DNA of 64,000 nucleotides, from the NCBI GenBank assembly GCA_003249255.1, contig QKJP01000036.1, positions 1 to 64,000 on the forward strand, in the 5' to 3' direction. A program made the position numbers and the translations under genes. Under the pieces are notes generated by a model, which saw only the letters and a list, made by a program, of their open reading frames with translations, did no database searches and was not told the DNA's origin. This stretch comes from Bacteroidales bacterium (GTDB lineage Bacteria; Bacteroidota; Bacteroidia; Bacteroidales; Marinilabiliaceae). Shown piece by piece: positions 7,486 through 17,199 of this stretch (within the stretch, counting starts at the first letter, position 1; each line of letters begins with the position of its first letter).

Positions 7486-9195
7486 CTAATTTACATTAAT
7501 TCGCCATAACGATTTATCCCCAGGATTACCAACCAATGGCAAGTCACGATCGTCACGTTTACTCAATGCTTCTTCAACCATTTCAAGACGAGTTAAGTCG
7601 AACCAACGCACACCACAAAGCTCACCTACAAACTCCCAGGCACGCTCATCTATTATTGCTTTCATCAGGTCACTCTCTCCTGGCTGCGGATAATCGATAG
7701 CCGGCTCCGGATTTCTCCAGTATTCCCGAGATAGGTCACCATTACTTATGGCTTCACCAATAGCTCCTTTGACACAAGGTAAACCACCTGCATAGGCTCT
7801 ACGGCGAATCCAGTTTAACTTTTCAATGGCCTCAACTGTTTCTCCTGCATGTGCACAAGCCTCGGCATACATTAGTACCACCTCTGAAAAACGCATAACA
7901 GGGAGATCATTACTACAATTATAAGCATGTTCAAAGCCACCAAAGGATTCAGGTGTTGGCACATCTTGTTCTGATGCATACAGGTCTATACCTGAATATT
8001 TTCGGTAATCTGACTTAACAATACACCCCCACATAAACTTTGTAACTACAGGCTGCTCATAAAGATAAGCGAACGGATACTTTGTAAACCCAGCATAAGT
8101 CCATGTAAGACGATCTGTTGCAGAATAACTGGCTCTATAGTCTTTTCGCATATTTTCATAAAAGTGCCATTCCATTGCATAATCACCCCAAGCTCCCCAA
8201 GGATTACCATTAAAACAACCACTAGGAAATGGACCTTGTCCATATAAACCAGAACCCAATGTACCACTTCGCATTTGTTCACAAACGCGTGACCATATCG
8301 CTTCTTTATTACCTTCCCATTCTTGATTACTAATCCCAATATAAGTTTGGCCTAAGTTTCCAAAGTTATGTGCATAATCGTCTAACAACTCATAAATGCC
8401 TTCATCAATTATGGCCTTAGTATGTTTTTTTACCTTGGCATAATTAGCATCCACATTCTTTTTCACCGGCCAACCTGCCATAGCTAAATGAGCTTTTGCT
8501 AAAAAAGCTTTTGCTGCTGTTTTAGAACCTCTCTTACTTACTTCTTGAGCAGATATCACATAGTAATCATCACGAGAATTATAGGCTAGCCACTCATTTG
8601 CAAATTCCATGTCGGCAATTACCTGTAAAAGAATATCTTCTACAGTAGCTTCCACAGCCTCCTCTTTTGTGTTAAGAATTAAGTTGCCATCACCAAACAT
8701 TAAAGCCATATCAAACAACATAACGCCACGATAAAAACGAGCTTGAGCAATGGCATTATTTAGTACTTCTTCACTAAAGGCATCTTCATCAATGCGCTCA
8801 ATAAAATATTGCATGCCATATATCGAGGAGTAATGAGCAGTAAAAAACTCTTCAATCTTATAGTTGCTTGAACCATCAAACACGTCGGCCCCACAATATT
8901 TAAGTTTATCTGCACTCGTGGTGGTCAAATCATCTGCACCAACTAATGCCTTTAGTTTCTCAAAAAACAATGTAGGCTGCTCATAAGCTCCATGATACAC
9001 ATAGTACAAATCATCAATAGCTCTTTCTAATTTGGCCTCCGTATCTATAACTCCAATACCTCCAGGTGTCCTGTCAGATTGTTCGCTAGGTAAGTCGGTG
9101 GTAATAATTTCAGGCTCTGCTTCTTCACAACTTATAGCAACAATGGCGGCTAACACAAGAAATAGGCCATTTTTAAATAATTGATATATCTTCAT
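7486..9195 (-). CDS. RagB/SusD family outer-membrane lipoprotein (A)
   Basis: A 569-residue SusD homologue with signal peptide and lipobox AISC (Cys23). Family hallmarks include the TPR-like helices of the N-terminal half (AKAFLAKAHLAMAGWP) and the C-terminal LPVMRFSEVVLMYAEACAH ... LNWIRRRAYAGG block. It is a paralogue of the gene at 4765-6468, and the two share large parts of the last 150 residues. Its upstream partner is lipoprotein A (9211-10182), 15 bp away, and downstream is lipoprotein B. No SusC-type receptor gene is adjacent, so it must pair with one encoded elsewhere or act alone. Confidence 0.88.
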   Translation of the reverse strand: MKIYQLFKNGLFLVLAAIVAISCEEAEPEIITTDLPSEQSDRTPGGIGVIDTEAKLERAIDDLYYVYHGAYEQPTLFFEKLKALVGADDLTTTSADKLKYCGADVFDGSSNYKIEEFFTAHYSSIYGMQYFIERIDEDAFSEEVLNNAIAQARFYRGVMLFDMALMFGDGNLILNTKEEAVEATVEDILLQVIADMEFANEWLAYNSRDDYYVISAQEVSKRGSKTAAKAFLAKAHLAMAGWPVKKNVDANYAKVKKHTKAIIDEGIYELLDDYAHNFGNLGQTYIGISNQEWEGNKEAIWSRVCEQMRSGTLGSGLYGQGPFPSGCFNGNPWGAWGDYAMEWHFYENMRKDYRASYSATDRLTWTYAGFTKYPFAYLYEQPVVTKFMWGCIVKSDYRKYSGIDLYASEQDVPTPESFGGFEHAYNCSNDLPVMRFSEVVLMYAEACAHAGETVEAIEKLNWIRRRAYAGGLPCVKGAIGEAISNGDLSREYWRNPEPAIDYPQPGESDLMKAIIDERAWEFVGELCGVRWFDLTRLEMVEEALSKRDDRDLPLVGNPGDKSLWRINVN

Positions 9196-9210
9196 TTTAA
9201 CAGGATTCTA

Positions 9211-10182
9211 CTATTCATACTTAATTTGAGGCCATGAGTAATTCTGGAACAGTTCGATATTGGTAGCTCCTACTTCATATTTACCTTCATGAATACCCCA
9301 CTCACTCTCACTTTTATCATACATGTAGTTATCATCGTACCACACATCCGTTTGCATATATTCTTCAGAGGTCCAGGTACCGGTATCTTCATCATAAATA
9401 TGTGAGTAATGGATTCTGCCTTCATCACCAAAATCTTTAAAGGTAGATTTTTTACTTTGGGTAACTCCATTTGATCCCCATTCAATAAAGCTGTAACTAT
9501 CATCAAATATGGGAGAAACATAACGAGTTGTAACAGTTACATCACCTTCATATTTGAATATTTCTTGTAAATACGGGACTAGCATAAGAGGCCTATTTCT
9601 TTCATGAGGGCCATACAAATCTGAATAATGTAATTGTTTTACCAACTGATTTCCTTCATAAGAATTATAAACAACAACATCAGTATCTTTTACCAAAGAC
9701 ATATCATAATAATTGTCCCCTTTAAGTAATTCGGCGCGAAGCCTGTATCCCTTTACTGGTAGGTTGTTTTGGTATTCCCAAACAATAACTTCCTCTAAGT
9801 CTTTACTTTCGATATCAAAGTGATTAGTCACTTCTTTTACTTTCTGTCCATTAGAAAGCGTTATCGTTGTTTTCCACTCTGATATTGATTGATCATTTTT
9901 ACTCTCTTTAGGTTGAATGAAAATTTGATCACCTGAATACTCGTAATATACACCAGCTTCTGATTCTTCAGCCCATTTTCCAGCCACAAAAGGTACATAA
10001 GACCGTTTAACCAACCGATCACCATCATAATGATAAATGATTTTCCTTTCGGGTGCCATTAAACCAAATGGATGATATATACTTTCTTTTATTCTAAAAG
10101 TTGCTTCCACTTCCACAGGATCTACCTCTTTTTCACAGGAAAACAACATGGGGATAAGTAAAGCCCACAACAATTTTCTCAT
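9211..10182 (-). CDS. Paralogous lipoprotein A of the SusD cluster
   Basis: A 323-residue lipoprotein with signal peptide MRKLLWALLIPMLFSC (Cys16). The body shares its layout with the lipoproteins at 6496 and 3745: an N-terminal FRxKxxIxxxFGLxxPxxxIxxYxxDRLV segment, then Tyr-rich strands. It is the first gene of the minus-strand SusD cluster. Upstream lie about 420 bp without a gene and then a broken transposase. The function is unknown; surface nutrient binding is a reasonable inference from linkage to SusD. Confidence 0.6.
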   Translation of the reverse strand: MRKLLWALLIPMLFSCEKEVDPVEVEATFRIKESIYHPFGLMAPERKIIYHYDGDRLVKRSYVPFVAGKWAEESEAGVYYEYSGDQIFIQPKESKNDQSISEWKTTITLSNGQKVKEVTNHFDIESKDLEEVIVWEYQNNLPVKGYRLRAELLKGDNYYDMSLVKDTDVVVYNSYEGNQLVKQLHYSDLYGPHERNRPLMLVPYLQEIFKYEGDVTVTTRYVSPIFDDSYSFIEWGSNGVTQSKKSTFKDFGDEGRIHYSHIYDEDTGTWTSEEYMQTDVWYDDNYMYDKSESEWGIHEGKYEVGATNIELFQNYSWPQIKYE

Positions 10183-10604
10183 ATGTAATTAAAGTTATTT
10201 TTTATTAATAAATAATAATTATCAAATTTAAACAAAACGTTAGTACCCATTGTCCATGCATATTTATTTAAATAAATTCCAAATAACAATTAACTTTATA
10301 CTAATTGTGTATGCGAAATTAAATGGGGTTATCACTATGCCTTTTTATTTTGAAAATGGGTATTTTATCCTTCGTGTTGATAAAAAAATGAAAGCAAAGA
10401 CTCATAAACTAGGAAACATAAGTTTGCAAAAAGGACTAATCTTAGAAAGTAGTTTCTTTTTGTTTCATAAAAATTCATCCGACATTTCAGACCAATAAAA
10501 TAAAGTAGAGTCCGCTGATTTTATCAAGTGTATCATGAGACCATTTTATAGTTAACTGCTAGGGTATTTTGATTTAAAGCAAAAGAATCAGTTTTACACA
10601 CATA
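10183..10604. other. Gene-free region upstream of the SusD cluster
   Basis: AT-rich, with no credible gene. On the minus strand TAAATTTG near 10225 could be the -7 element of the SusD cluster promoter, although no clear -33 box is seen. It borders the transposase remnant, so rearrangement may have brought this end next to the cluster. Confidence 0.35.
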
Positions 10605-10865
10605 CTATAGCGTTAATTTTAATAGAGCCACCAAATGTTTTTGGGGCTTTTTCGCTAATTGTAAGAACTTAGTGAGGTATGTTATGAAAAAGATCGCATT
10701 GATCCATGACTCTGAGGTTTCAGGCAGTCTTGCTTTAATATTATTTAAACTATAACCTCTTTTAGCTTGTCCAAATTTTCCTTCAACATGGTTTCTTTCA
10801 GCAGTTTTTTTTCTTATTATAATACTTCTGAGAGGCTGTTTCTTTAGTTTTTTTGTAGTGGACAT
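10605..10865 (-). pseudogene. Transposase C-terminal fragment
   Basis: An 86-residue open frame containing the IS5-type C-terminal block AERNHVEGKFGQAKRGYSL and ARLPETSESWINAIF. In intact transposases the RNHVEGKFGQAK segment carries the last acidic residue of the DDE triad. It belongs to the same original gene as the fragment at 10941-11588 but is in another frame. The linking piece, GIYPTRHNRRFLEKNHIKIL, lies at about 10866-10940 in a third frame. Confidence 0.75.
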
Positions 10866-10940
10866 CCTAATGGCTTTCCTAAAATTTTAATGTGATTTTT
10901 CTCAAGAAATCTGCGGTTGTGACGAGTAGGATATATACCG

Positions 10941-11588
10941 TCACCAAAGGAAATAGAGTGGATAACATCCATATACCTGTTTGTAGTTATCAACTTGGAG
11001 CCCAACATCTCCTCCTACATTCAAGGCTTCCCAGCTAAAGCGATCAATTCTACAAAACCCATTGACTTCACTAATATTTATTTTAGATCCAAATTCTGTT
11101 TTTGCCTTATCTTTGCCACTAACAATAGGTCTAACTTGAGGTTGATACAGGTTGACAATCCGATGCTCACACTGATGTGTTTTCTTATCATACATCTCTT
11201 GCTGTTGTTGGTATATTAGTCGGATAGTTTCTAATAATTTGCGATCCCGTTTGGTTAACCTTGATTGCCTTCCATCTATTTCTAAGAGTTTGTTAACGTG
11301 TTCAATGTCACGAGAAACATACTGTAGTTGAGTATTGACACCTCGTCGTATGACCTTTGTGGATTTCTTTTTCTTTTTGGCCATGAAAAGGTATGCTTTG
11401 CGAGCTAATCGTCGATAGGTCCTTGGCTTAGATTTATCCATATGTGGACAATAAAGTAGGTCAATTATTCTCTCCAGGTTTTCTCGACATTCATTTAATA
11501 GTTTTAGATCGGTTGGAAATGTAATTTCTTGATCAGCAACAGTGGCATCTACTTTAAGAGTACCTTTGTTTCGGGGAGGGGTTGTAAC
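10941..11588 (-). pseudogene. Transposase central fragment
   Basis: The open frame runs from an in-frame TGA at 11589-11591 to a stop at 10941. It includes RNKGTLKVDATVADQEITFP, the IS5-type first catalytic Asp region, then a basic helical part and HRIVNLYQPQVRPIVSGK and TEFGSKINISEVNG. It then shifts frame. The usual N-terminus of about 150 residues is absent. It is clearly a dead transposase; the subgroup is uncertain. Confidence 0.7.
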
Positions 11589-11691
11589 TCATCCTGTGGT
11601 ATAATTGCCGCAAGTACAACCCTTCTACTACTCTTATCAATTAGCTATATTACAGCATTTTACATGTAATAATACATAAAAACAGCAGAAC

Positions 11692-13668
11692 CTACTTAAT
11701 CCCAAAATACAATCCTTTATCTTCTAACACCTGTAGAATATTTGCTTGTTCATACTTAAATGGCACAACCATTTCACCATTTCGATCAACTACCCCATAA
11801 GTATTAGCCATTTCATCTTTACTTGCCAAAAACAAAAGCTTTTTAAAACGGTGGTCGGGCAATAAGTTTGGTAAAGGTATTAATACATGGTAGATGATAG
11901 GTATCGTTAACTTGGCATTTTTATCAAAATCGACCCAGCCAAGCAATTGATCTTTACACACAATTTGAGGATCGTAGATATGCTCTTTATCGATATAACC
12001 ACGACAAAAGGCAATGGTTTTATCGCCATATTTTAAAGGCACAATTACTTCGCCTTTTGTATTGATAAATCCACTATGTACATAAACAACTAAATTAGGC
12101 GTGGTATGCTCCTTGATAGCAGCCGCAATTCCTTTTTTAAAATTAGAAATGCTGTGATAGTCCTGATCTCCAATTTCATTTCCTCTACTATCCATTAATC
12201 CTTTTTCGTAAGATTTTGTGCAGGCTACAATTGCGTCGCCATCCGTATAAATATCATAATAAGCTTTGTCTGATATTTTCTTCAAATTATCATCATAAAC
12301 AAAGGTTCGCTTTTCATTAACATATCGATCGTTAGGATCATCTTTATGCCTAATGGCAACTCTATCGTGATCTAAAACGATGATGTGTTGGGCAAAATAG
12401 AGTGGAAGCAGTTCCTTGTTTTCAGCATCAACAAAAAAGTATTGATGTTTACCTGTGGATTGATCTTTACCGATTAAATAGCTCGAACAAATCGTTCCAT
12501 TTTCATGGGAAAGAGGTACCAAATTTTGATCATAACTTGTAACAGTTGACCCTTTGGCATCAATAATTTCAACCCCTACTGTTTGATAGTTGAGCAAATA
12601 CTTTTGATGAGGATTATGGTTGCTTAAAGTGATGGTTTTCCGCACTTCATCACTTTGTTTTCGGAACCGAATGACTAATCGATCAATGTTATCGTTGTAC
12701 TGAATGGATCGTTTAACGCTTAAATCATATTTCTTTTGAACACTTAATAATAAATATTCTGCGAGGCAATTCGAAACACTATCCGCTTTGGAATTTTTGA
12801 TGGTCTTAACCAGATCTTCGTATTCCAAATGGGCTTCGTTGGTTTTTAAACGATAAATATTTTCAGCATCCTGATTTTTTATTTTTAACAACTGACCATC
12901 TGCATTATAAGCCCTGTAATCAATAATAAACTCATCCGGCTCAACTAATCCAATGCGGTCATTTAACAAACCAATGAACTTAAAACCTTTTTGCTCGTCA
13001 TAAAAGTTTCCGGATTCATACACCACCGAATCAATTTCGCTTAGATAAGGAATGGTGAATTCTAAATGTACACTGTCAAGTATTCCGGTTTTCCCAAGTG
13101 GAAAAATGGCTTTATCAGGATCCATTTTTAAACCTTCGGGATAATCTGTATCCTTTCCTTGTTGCACCATTTTTTTTAATCGGATAACCGGCAATTGATC
13201 GGCGTTATAGGTTATTTCTGGAGCATCTGCGGGAAATAATATTCTGATTAACAAAGAATCGTTGTAAAAAGCCTGATTATAACTTAAACCCCTTTGCAGG
13301 TATTCTAAGTAACGATTTACTTTTTGGAGAGTAGGGATGTCTTTAGGCCCATCTTCAACACCTAAACTGTAATTTCGCTTACTGTAATAGGGGATCCCTT
13401 GCAGGCTTTTACTCACCCAATCATCACCGGTTTGCAAAGCATGGGTTTCTTTGCAATATTCATTAACCGTATAATAAAAGTCGCCTTGAGAAGATATCTT
13501 CTTCCAATCTTCTGTAAAATCTTTTACTCGTCGTAAGGCTTGTGGAGAAACCTCAGATTTGAGCGTTTCGATATCTTTTTGATATGTTGTAAGGTCGATG
13601 GTACTGCAACTTGTAGTTGCTACAATTACCGGAACAAAGCCTGTAAATAAATATTTTAGGATTTTCAT
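11692..13668 (-). CDS. WG-repeat-like exported lipoprotein
   Basis: A 658-residue protein with a signal peptide ending VATTSC (Cys21), so probably a lipoprotein. The N-terminal half has no recognised motif. The C-terminal third (about 440-658) contains degenerate WG/KWG-type beta repeats, for example FINTKGEVIVPLKYGDKT, LGWVDFDKNAKLTIPIIY and GVVDRNGEMVVPFKYEQA. It is the last gene of a minus-strand group of exported repeat proteins. Copy E3 of the second repeat family lies just upstream of its start. The biological role is unknown. Confidence 0.6.
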   Translation of the reverse strand: MKILKYLFTGFVPVIVATTSCSTIDLTTYQKDIETLKSEVSPQALRRVKDFTEDWKKISSQGDFYYTVNEYCKETHALQTGDDWVSKSLQGIPYYSKRNYSLGVEDGPKDIPTLQKVNRYLEYLQRGLSYNQAFYNDSLLIRILFPADAPEITYNADQLPVIRLKKMVQQGKDTDYPEGLKMDPDKAIFPLGKTGILDSVHLEFTIPYLSEIDSVVYESGNFYDEQKGFKFIGLLNDRIGLVEPDEFIIDYRAYNADGQLLKIKNQDAENIYRLKTNEAHLEYEDLVKTIKNSKADSVSNCLAEYLLLSVQKKYDLSVKRSIQYNDNIDRLVIRFRKQSDEVRKTITLSNHNPHQKYLLNYQTVGVEIIDAKGSTVTSYDQNLVPLSHENGTICSSYLIGKDQSTGKHQYFFVDAENKELLPLYFAQHIIVLDHDRVAIRHKDDPNDRYVNEKRTFVYDDNLKKISDKAYYDIYTDGDAIVACTKSYEKGLMDSRGNEIGDQDYHSISNFKKGIAAAIKEHTTPNLVVYVHSGFINTKGEVIVPLKYGDKTIAFCRGYIDKEHIYDPQIVCKDQLLGWVDFDKNAKLTIPIIYHVLIPLPNLLPDHRFKKLLFLASKDEMANTYGVVDRNGEMVVPFKYEQANILQVLEDKGLYFGIK

Positions 13669-13677
13669 GCGTTTATA

Positions 13678-13760
13678 ATTTTCAAGCCAAGACTCAACAG
13701 AAATAAAGATCTCAAGTTATCTATCGAGATTCCTGTTAGAAAGGTTTTTGCATAAGTGTT
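13678..13760 (+). repeat. Dispersed repeat family 2, degenerate copy E3
   Basis: It shares the order of blocks with 17062-17146. Both start with TTTATAATTTTCA next to a start codon, followed by a GACxCTxA-type A-rich block. After that come an interrupted palindrome around TATCTATCGAGATTCCTGT and TTTTTGCAT. It is more diverged than the other copies. It lies between the WG-like gene start and the ELW-repeat gene. Confidence 0.5.
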
Positions 13761-13778
13761 TCTGTTTTAAATATAAAT

Positions 13779-16466
13779 TCAATACTTGACCAAATCATTT
13801 AAATCAACACTCCAAAGTTCTTCTCCGTTGATGCCATCGTTGGCTAAAAAATAAACTTTATGACCTGCTCTGTGAAAAGTCGTAGGCCTAGATTCATCTT
13901 TCTTTTTGATATTTGAAATAACATATGGTTCATTTTTACCATCGTAAAACCAAACTCCATCATATTCAGAGGAAATACCTGCAAAGAAGAGATAACCTTC
14001 GTCGCTTACATAAAATGAATCCATTGAGAAATCGCTTGGCAAATAATTGAAATGAAGAATGCTCTTGAAGTCTTTTCCATCATATTCCCAAATGTCATAA
14101 TCGTAGTCTTTATCTTCTGCAATAAAAAACATCTTGGATTCTCCAGTAACTATAAATTGAACATTACGGATTTTCTCTGAGTTTTTAGTGACCACACGAG
14201 GGCCGCTTTTTTCGTCAATGCACCAAAGTTGCTTTTCATCATAACCTTTTTCGCTAATGAAATACAATTTGTTTTGAAAATAATAGACCGTTTCAGGATA
14301 GGTCCACTCATCATCAAAACAGTGAAGTTGTTTGGGTTCAGACTGTCCATCGTAAAACCACCAGGTATACTTTCCATTTGAATTAAAAGCTGAAAAATAG
14401 ATTTTATCTTCGGCCTCTATTATAACTTCAAAATTAGAACTTTTAGGGCCCGGTAAGAAATCCATTAACAACTGTGGTAATCCTTTAGAATCATATATGT
14501 ATGGTTCGTAGCCTGTTTCGGGATTAAAGCCTAGCACCAGGTTTTTACCATTTAAATGATAAGCTTGGTCATCAAATATTTTTCGATGTTTGGAATTAAA
14601 CTCCTTTAGCAAATCTTGCTCGTTTTTAGTATCGGTAGTTTTCTGAGCTGACCAATAAGGAAAGTTGTTACGGTTAAAATAAATACCCAACTCATCATCA
14701 TTAATGTTAGGGCAATATTCCGGTTCCTTTTCACCAGAGTAAAGCCATCTGCCAATACGGCCATCGGTACTTTCAGCCTGAAAATAGAATTTATCGTCCT
14801 CAACTTCTATTACCTTCGACCATGTAAACTGAACTGATTGAAAACCGTTATTTAATTCCTTCACTTCTCCTGCGCCATCGTATACAAATACTTGTGTGTT
14901 TCCATTTTGCGTGGCCTGAAAATAGAATTTATCATCCATCACAAAAAGCATACAAGCGTTACTGGATGCTTCACCGGGTTCGATATCTTTAAGCATGCGA
15001 GCTTTGCCATTTCCATCGTACTCCCATACTTCATGACCATGACTTCCATCATCGGCTACCATGTACAACTTTTCCTTCAATGCAACCATATTATGAATGT
15101 TTGAACCTAAGGAAGCTTTACTAATATCAGCTAATTGATAGGCCGGATTTTCACCATCGTAAGCCCACACTTCATCACCACTGCAGCCATCATTGGCACA
15201 AAACACCAATTGATCCTGATAAATGGCAAAACGCCCATTACGGTCAGAAAACTCTAATGGAATACCATCTGTTGTTTTAATAATGATTTGAGTATCTGCT
15301 TGACGATTGTATATTCCAATTGCAGAATGACTTCGCTCTTGTAAGCTGGAATAATCACTTTTTGATCTATAAGAATTACGTGCTACGTCAATATTCGCGT
15401 GTGGATTATATGACTTTATTCTTTGCTTGTAAATAAATTTACCTTTATAAGAGGCCAAAACGTCACTGAACTCAACTTCGCTATTCCAATAATCCTGATC
15501 ATCCTTATAAATTCTTGTGGTATCACCACCGGCATTACTATGGACCCAGGCGTTACCTAAACTGTCGTTAGCTACCCACCATAGGCTGTCATTTAATATT
15601 TTTATAGATCTGGGATTACTACTTACATTTCCGTAATAGCCTTTGTAAACAATTCCTAATGAATTTTCCCCTTTCGTACCAAACAACTCTCTCCCAACTG
15701 CTTCATGTTCCATAACGCAATAGATTTGGTCTTTGTATTTGATTAAATTTCTTGGGTTAGAGCTTTTAATACCCGGCATTACGTTATAGTTTGCGGTTGT
15801 TTGGGTAGTATCCGGAATATAGCCTAATTCTAAACCATCTTCGGTGTAATCAAAAACACTGTAAATACGGTTCTTTACAACCAATAGTTTAGAGCCTTCA
15901 TCAACAGGCAAACCCCTGGTTCCCATAGAAACATTAAGTTGGTACTCCCTCACAACATGAAGATTTTGTTCTTTATCTAAATAATACGTAAAGTAACCAT
16001 CATCTCCATAAGCAATGAATACCAAGCCATCCATGTAAGGGGTGATCGCATTAGGATTACTTCCCTTAGTTCCCGGCACAATATCAAGTGCTAAATGAGG
16101 GGGATTGACTCCATCGCAAACCCATAACTCGCTCCCATGTATTTCATCTTTTGCCGAAAAATAAAGTAGTCCATCAATTTCACAAAAACCTTTTGGGTTT
16201 GAATCATCTTCGCCTTTTCGAATATCCATGAGCAAAGAGGCGCCTGCTTTGGGTTCATAAACCCATAACTCTCGACCATGTTCTTTGGTGTCGGCCGAAA
16301 AATAAAGCTTATCCTTAAAGACGTAAAATTCTTCCGGTTTGCTTCCATAAGGAATGGGAGCCTTATTAATATCAGCGACTAACTTTGCTTTTTGGGAAAA
16401 GACATTAAACGTAAATGCGAAACTTAAAAAGCTTAGCAAGAATGTTTTATTAATTTGTTTGTACAT
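13779..16466 (-). CDS. Secreted ELWxxDGT-like beta-repeat protein
   Basis: An 895-residue protein with a cleavable signal peptide (cleavage near FNVFSQ, residue 25) and no lipobox. The mature part is a tandem array of about 15 repeats of the form LYFxAxDxxHGxELWxYDG...DIxxGxxSSNP, for example GRELWVYEP, GSELWVCDG, GDEVWAYDG, GHEVWEYDG and GEELWSVDL at the very end. These match ELWxxDGT hyperrepeats predicted to form beta-propeller or spiral folds. No type IX sorting domain is seen at the C-terminus. The function is unknown. It is co-directional with the flanking exported proteins. Confidence 0.65.
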   Translation of the reverse strand: MYKQINKTFLLSFLSFAFTFNVFSQKAKLVADINKAPIPYGSKPEEFYVFKDKLYFSADTKEHGRELWVYEPKAGASLLMDIRKGEDDSNPKGFCEIDGLLYFSAKDEIHGSELWVCDGVNPPHLALDIVPGTKGSNPNAITPYMDGLVFIAYGDDGYFTYYLDKEQNLHVVREYQLNVSMGTRGLPVDEGSKLLVVKNRIYSVFDYTEDGLELGYIPDTTQTTANYNVMPGIKSSNPRNLIKYKDQIYCVMEHEAVGRELFGTKGENSLGIVYKGYYGNVSSNPRSIKILNDSLWWVANDSLGNAWVHSNAGGDTTRIYKDDQDYWNSEVEFSDVLASYKGKFIYKQRIKSYNPHANIDVARNSYRSKSDYSSLQERSHSAIGIYNRQADTQIIIKTTDGIPLEFSDRNGRFAIYQDQLVFCANDGCSGDEVWAYDGENPAYQLADISKASLGSNIHNMVALKEKLYMVADDGSHGHEVWEYDGNGKARMLKDIEPGEASSNACMLFVMDDKFYFQATQNGNTQVFVYDGAGEVKELNNGFQSVQFTWSKVIEVEDDKFYFQAESTDGRIGRWLYSGEKEPEYCPNINDDELGIYFNRNNFPYWSAQKTTDTKNEQDLLKEFNSKHRKIFDDQAYHLNGKNLVLGFNPETGYEPYIYDSKGLPQLLMDFLPGPKSSNFEVIIEAEDKIYFSAFNSNGKYTWWFYDGQSEPKQLHCFDDEWTYPETVYYFQNKLYFISEKGYDEKQLWCIDEKSGPRVVTKNSEKIRNVQFIVTGESKMFFIAEDKDYDYDIWEYDGKDFKSILHFNYLPSDFSMDSFYVSDEGYLFFAGISSEYDGVWFYDGKNEPYVISNIKKKDESRPTTFHRAGHKVYFLANDGINGEELWSVDLNDLVKY

Positions 16467-16583
16467 GGATTTTGTAATAATGATTCAATGTCGATTAGTT
16501 AAGATGTTTACTTTGCAAACCCTTGTCAGGGACTTCATCCACTGACAAGGTTGTTAAATTCCAAAGTAAACTTCATCAAGGAA

Positions 16584-17048
16584 TTAGGGTAATTGGAAGG
16601 TAATTGGCACCGTTTGCATCACACGTACTAAATGCCCTCTTTGAGAACCCGGTGTCCAGGTGGGCATGTCTTCAATCAATCGTATTGCTTCTTTATCCAA
16701 TGAAGGATCTACACCTCGTGCCACCTTTACTTCACCTGTAGAGCCATCTTTTTCTACGATAAAACTGATATATACCCGTCCGAATCTTCCAGCTTCTTTT
16801 GCATCTTCCGGGTACTGCATATTGCTTTCAAAGTATGCTTCCATTGCTGATTTACCACCCGGAAATTCAGGCATTTTTTCCACCACAAAGAAAGAAGGTT
16901 CATCTTCCTCTACTATTTCTTCGTCAAATTCAAGAATTTCTTCTGAATAATCAGTTTCATTTTGTTCTTGCGATTGAGAAAAAACGTTTAATCCCAATAC
17001 AAAACTTAGAATACTAAGTACAATTGCTCTCTTAAGTAAATTTTTCAT
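16584..17048 (-). CDS. Exported TonB C-terminal-domain protein (short)
   Basis: A 154-residue protein from the ATG at 17046-17048; an ATG six codons upstream adds only MKIINT. A signal peptide (LKRAIVLSILSFVLGLNVFS) is followed by an acidic linker rich in EE, then the TonB-C domain at about 65-154 (MPEFPGGKSAMEAY, GRVYISFIVEKDGSTGEVKV, SLDKEAIRLIEDMPTWTPG). Normal TonB keeps an uncleaved N-terminal anchor and a Pro-rich spacer, whereas here the leader looks cleavable (FSQ|SQ). It may therefore be a soluble periplasmic protein. It is a paralogue of the C-terminus of the next gene. Confidence 0.75.
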   Translation of the reverse strand: MKNLLKRAIVLSILSFVLGLNVFSQSQEQNETDYSEEILEFDEEIVEEDEPSFFVVEKMPEFPGGKSAMEAYFESNMQYPEDAKEAGRFGRVYISFIVEKDGSTGEVKVARGVDPSLDKEAIRLIEDMPTWTPGSQRGHLVRVMQTVPITFQLP

Positions 17049-17061
17049 AGTGTTTATAATT

Positions 17062-17146
17062 TTCACGCAAAGACGCTAAGACGCAAAAGAAAATTTAATC
17101 TTCCGATAACAATTGGGACTCCTGTGAATAAGGCATTTGCATGGTT
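17062..17146 (+). repeat. Dispersed repeat family 2, copy E1
   Basis: The copy contains TTCACGCAAAGACGCTAAGA, then a CCGATAACAATTGGGA imperfect palindrome, CTCCTGTGAATAA and TTTGCATGGT. The same blocks occur in the same order at 57513-57602, and in decayed form at 13678-13760. It sits directly upstream of the short TonB-domain gene. The CGCAAAGACGCTAAG word is a familiar intergenic repeat word in Bacteroidota. Confidence 0.6.
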
Positions 17147-17199
17147 AATAATTTTTTATCTTTAGAAAACTATTATTTAAAGGTTTTTAATTTTTCGAT

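Larger units (their letters stand above)
10605..11660 (-). mobile_element. Remnant of an IS5/IS1182-type insertion sequence
   Basis: A DDE transposase coding region broken into at least three frames occupies this stretch. The N-terminal third is missing or unreadable, and terminal inverted repeats were not found. It lies between the SusD cluster and the exported-repeat-protein cluster, both on the minus strand. The element must be inactive. Confidence 0.7.

Noticed and set aside
10250-10498. 82-codon plus-strand open frame before the SusD cluster
   Set aside because: Unusual composition, no recognisable motif, located in an AT-rich promoter region antisense to expected leaders; more likely a chance frame.
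16660-17017. Two plus-strand frames opposite the short TonB-domain gene
   Set aside because: Shadows; the minus-strand frame has a clear TonB-C domain and signal peptide.
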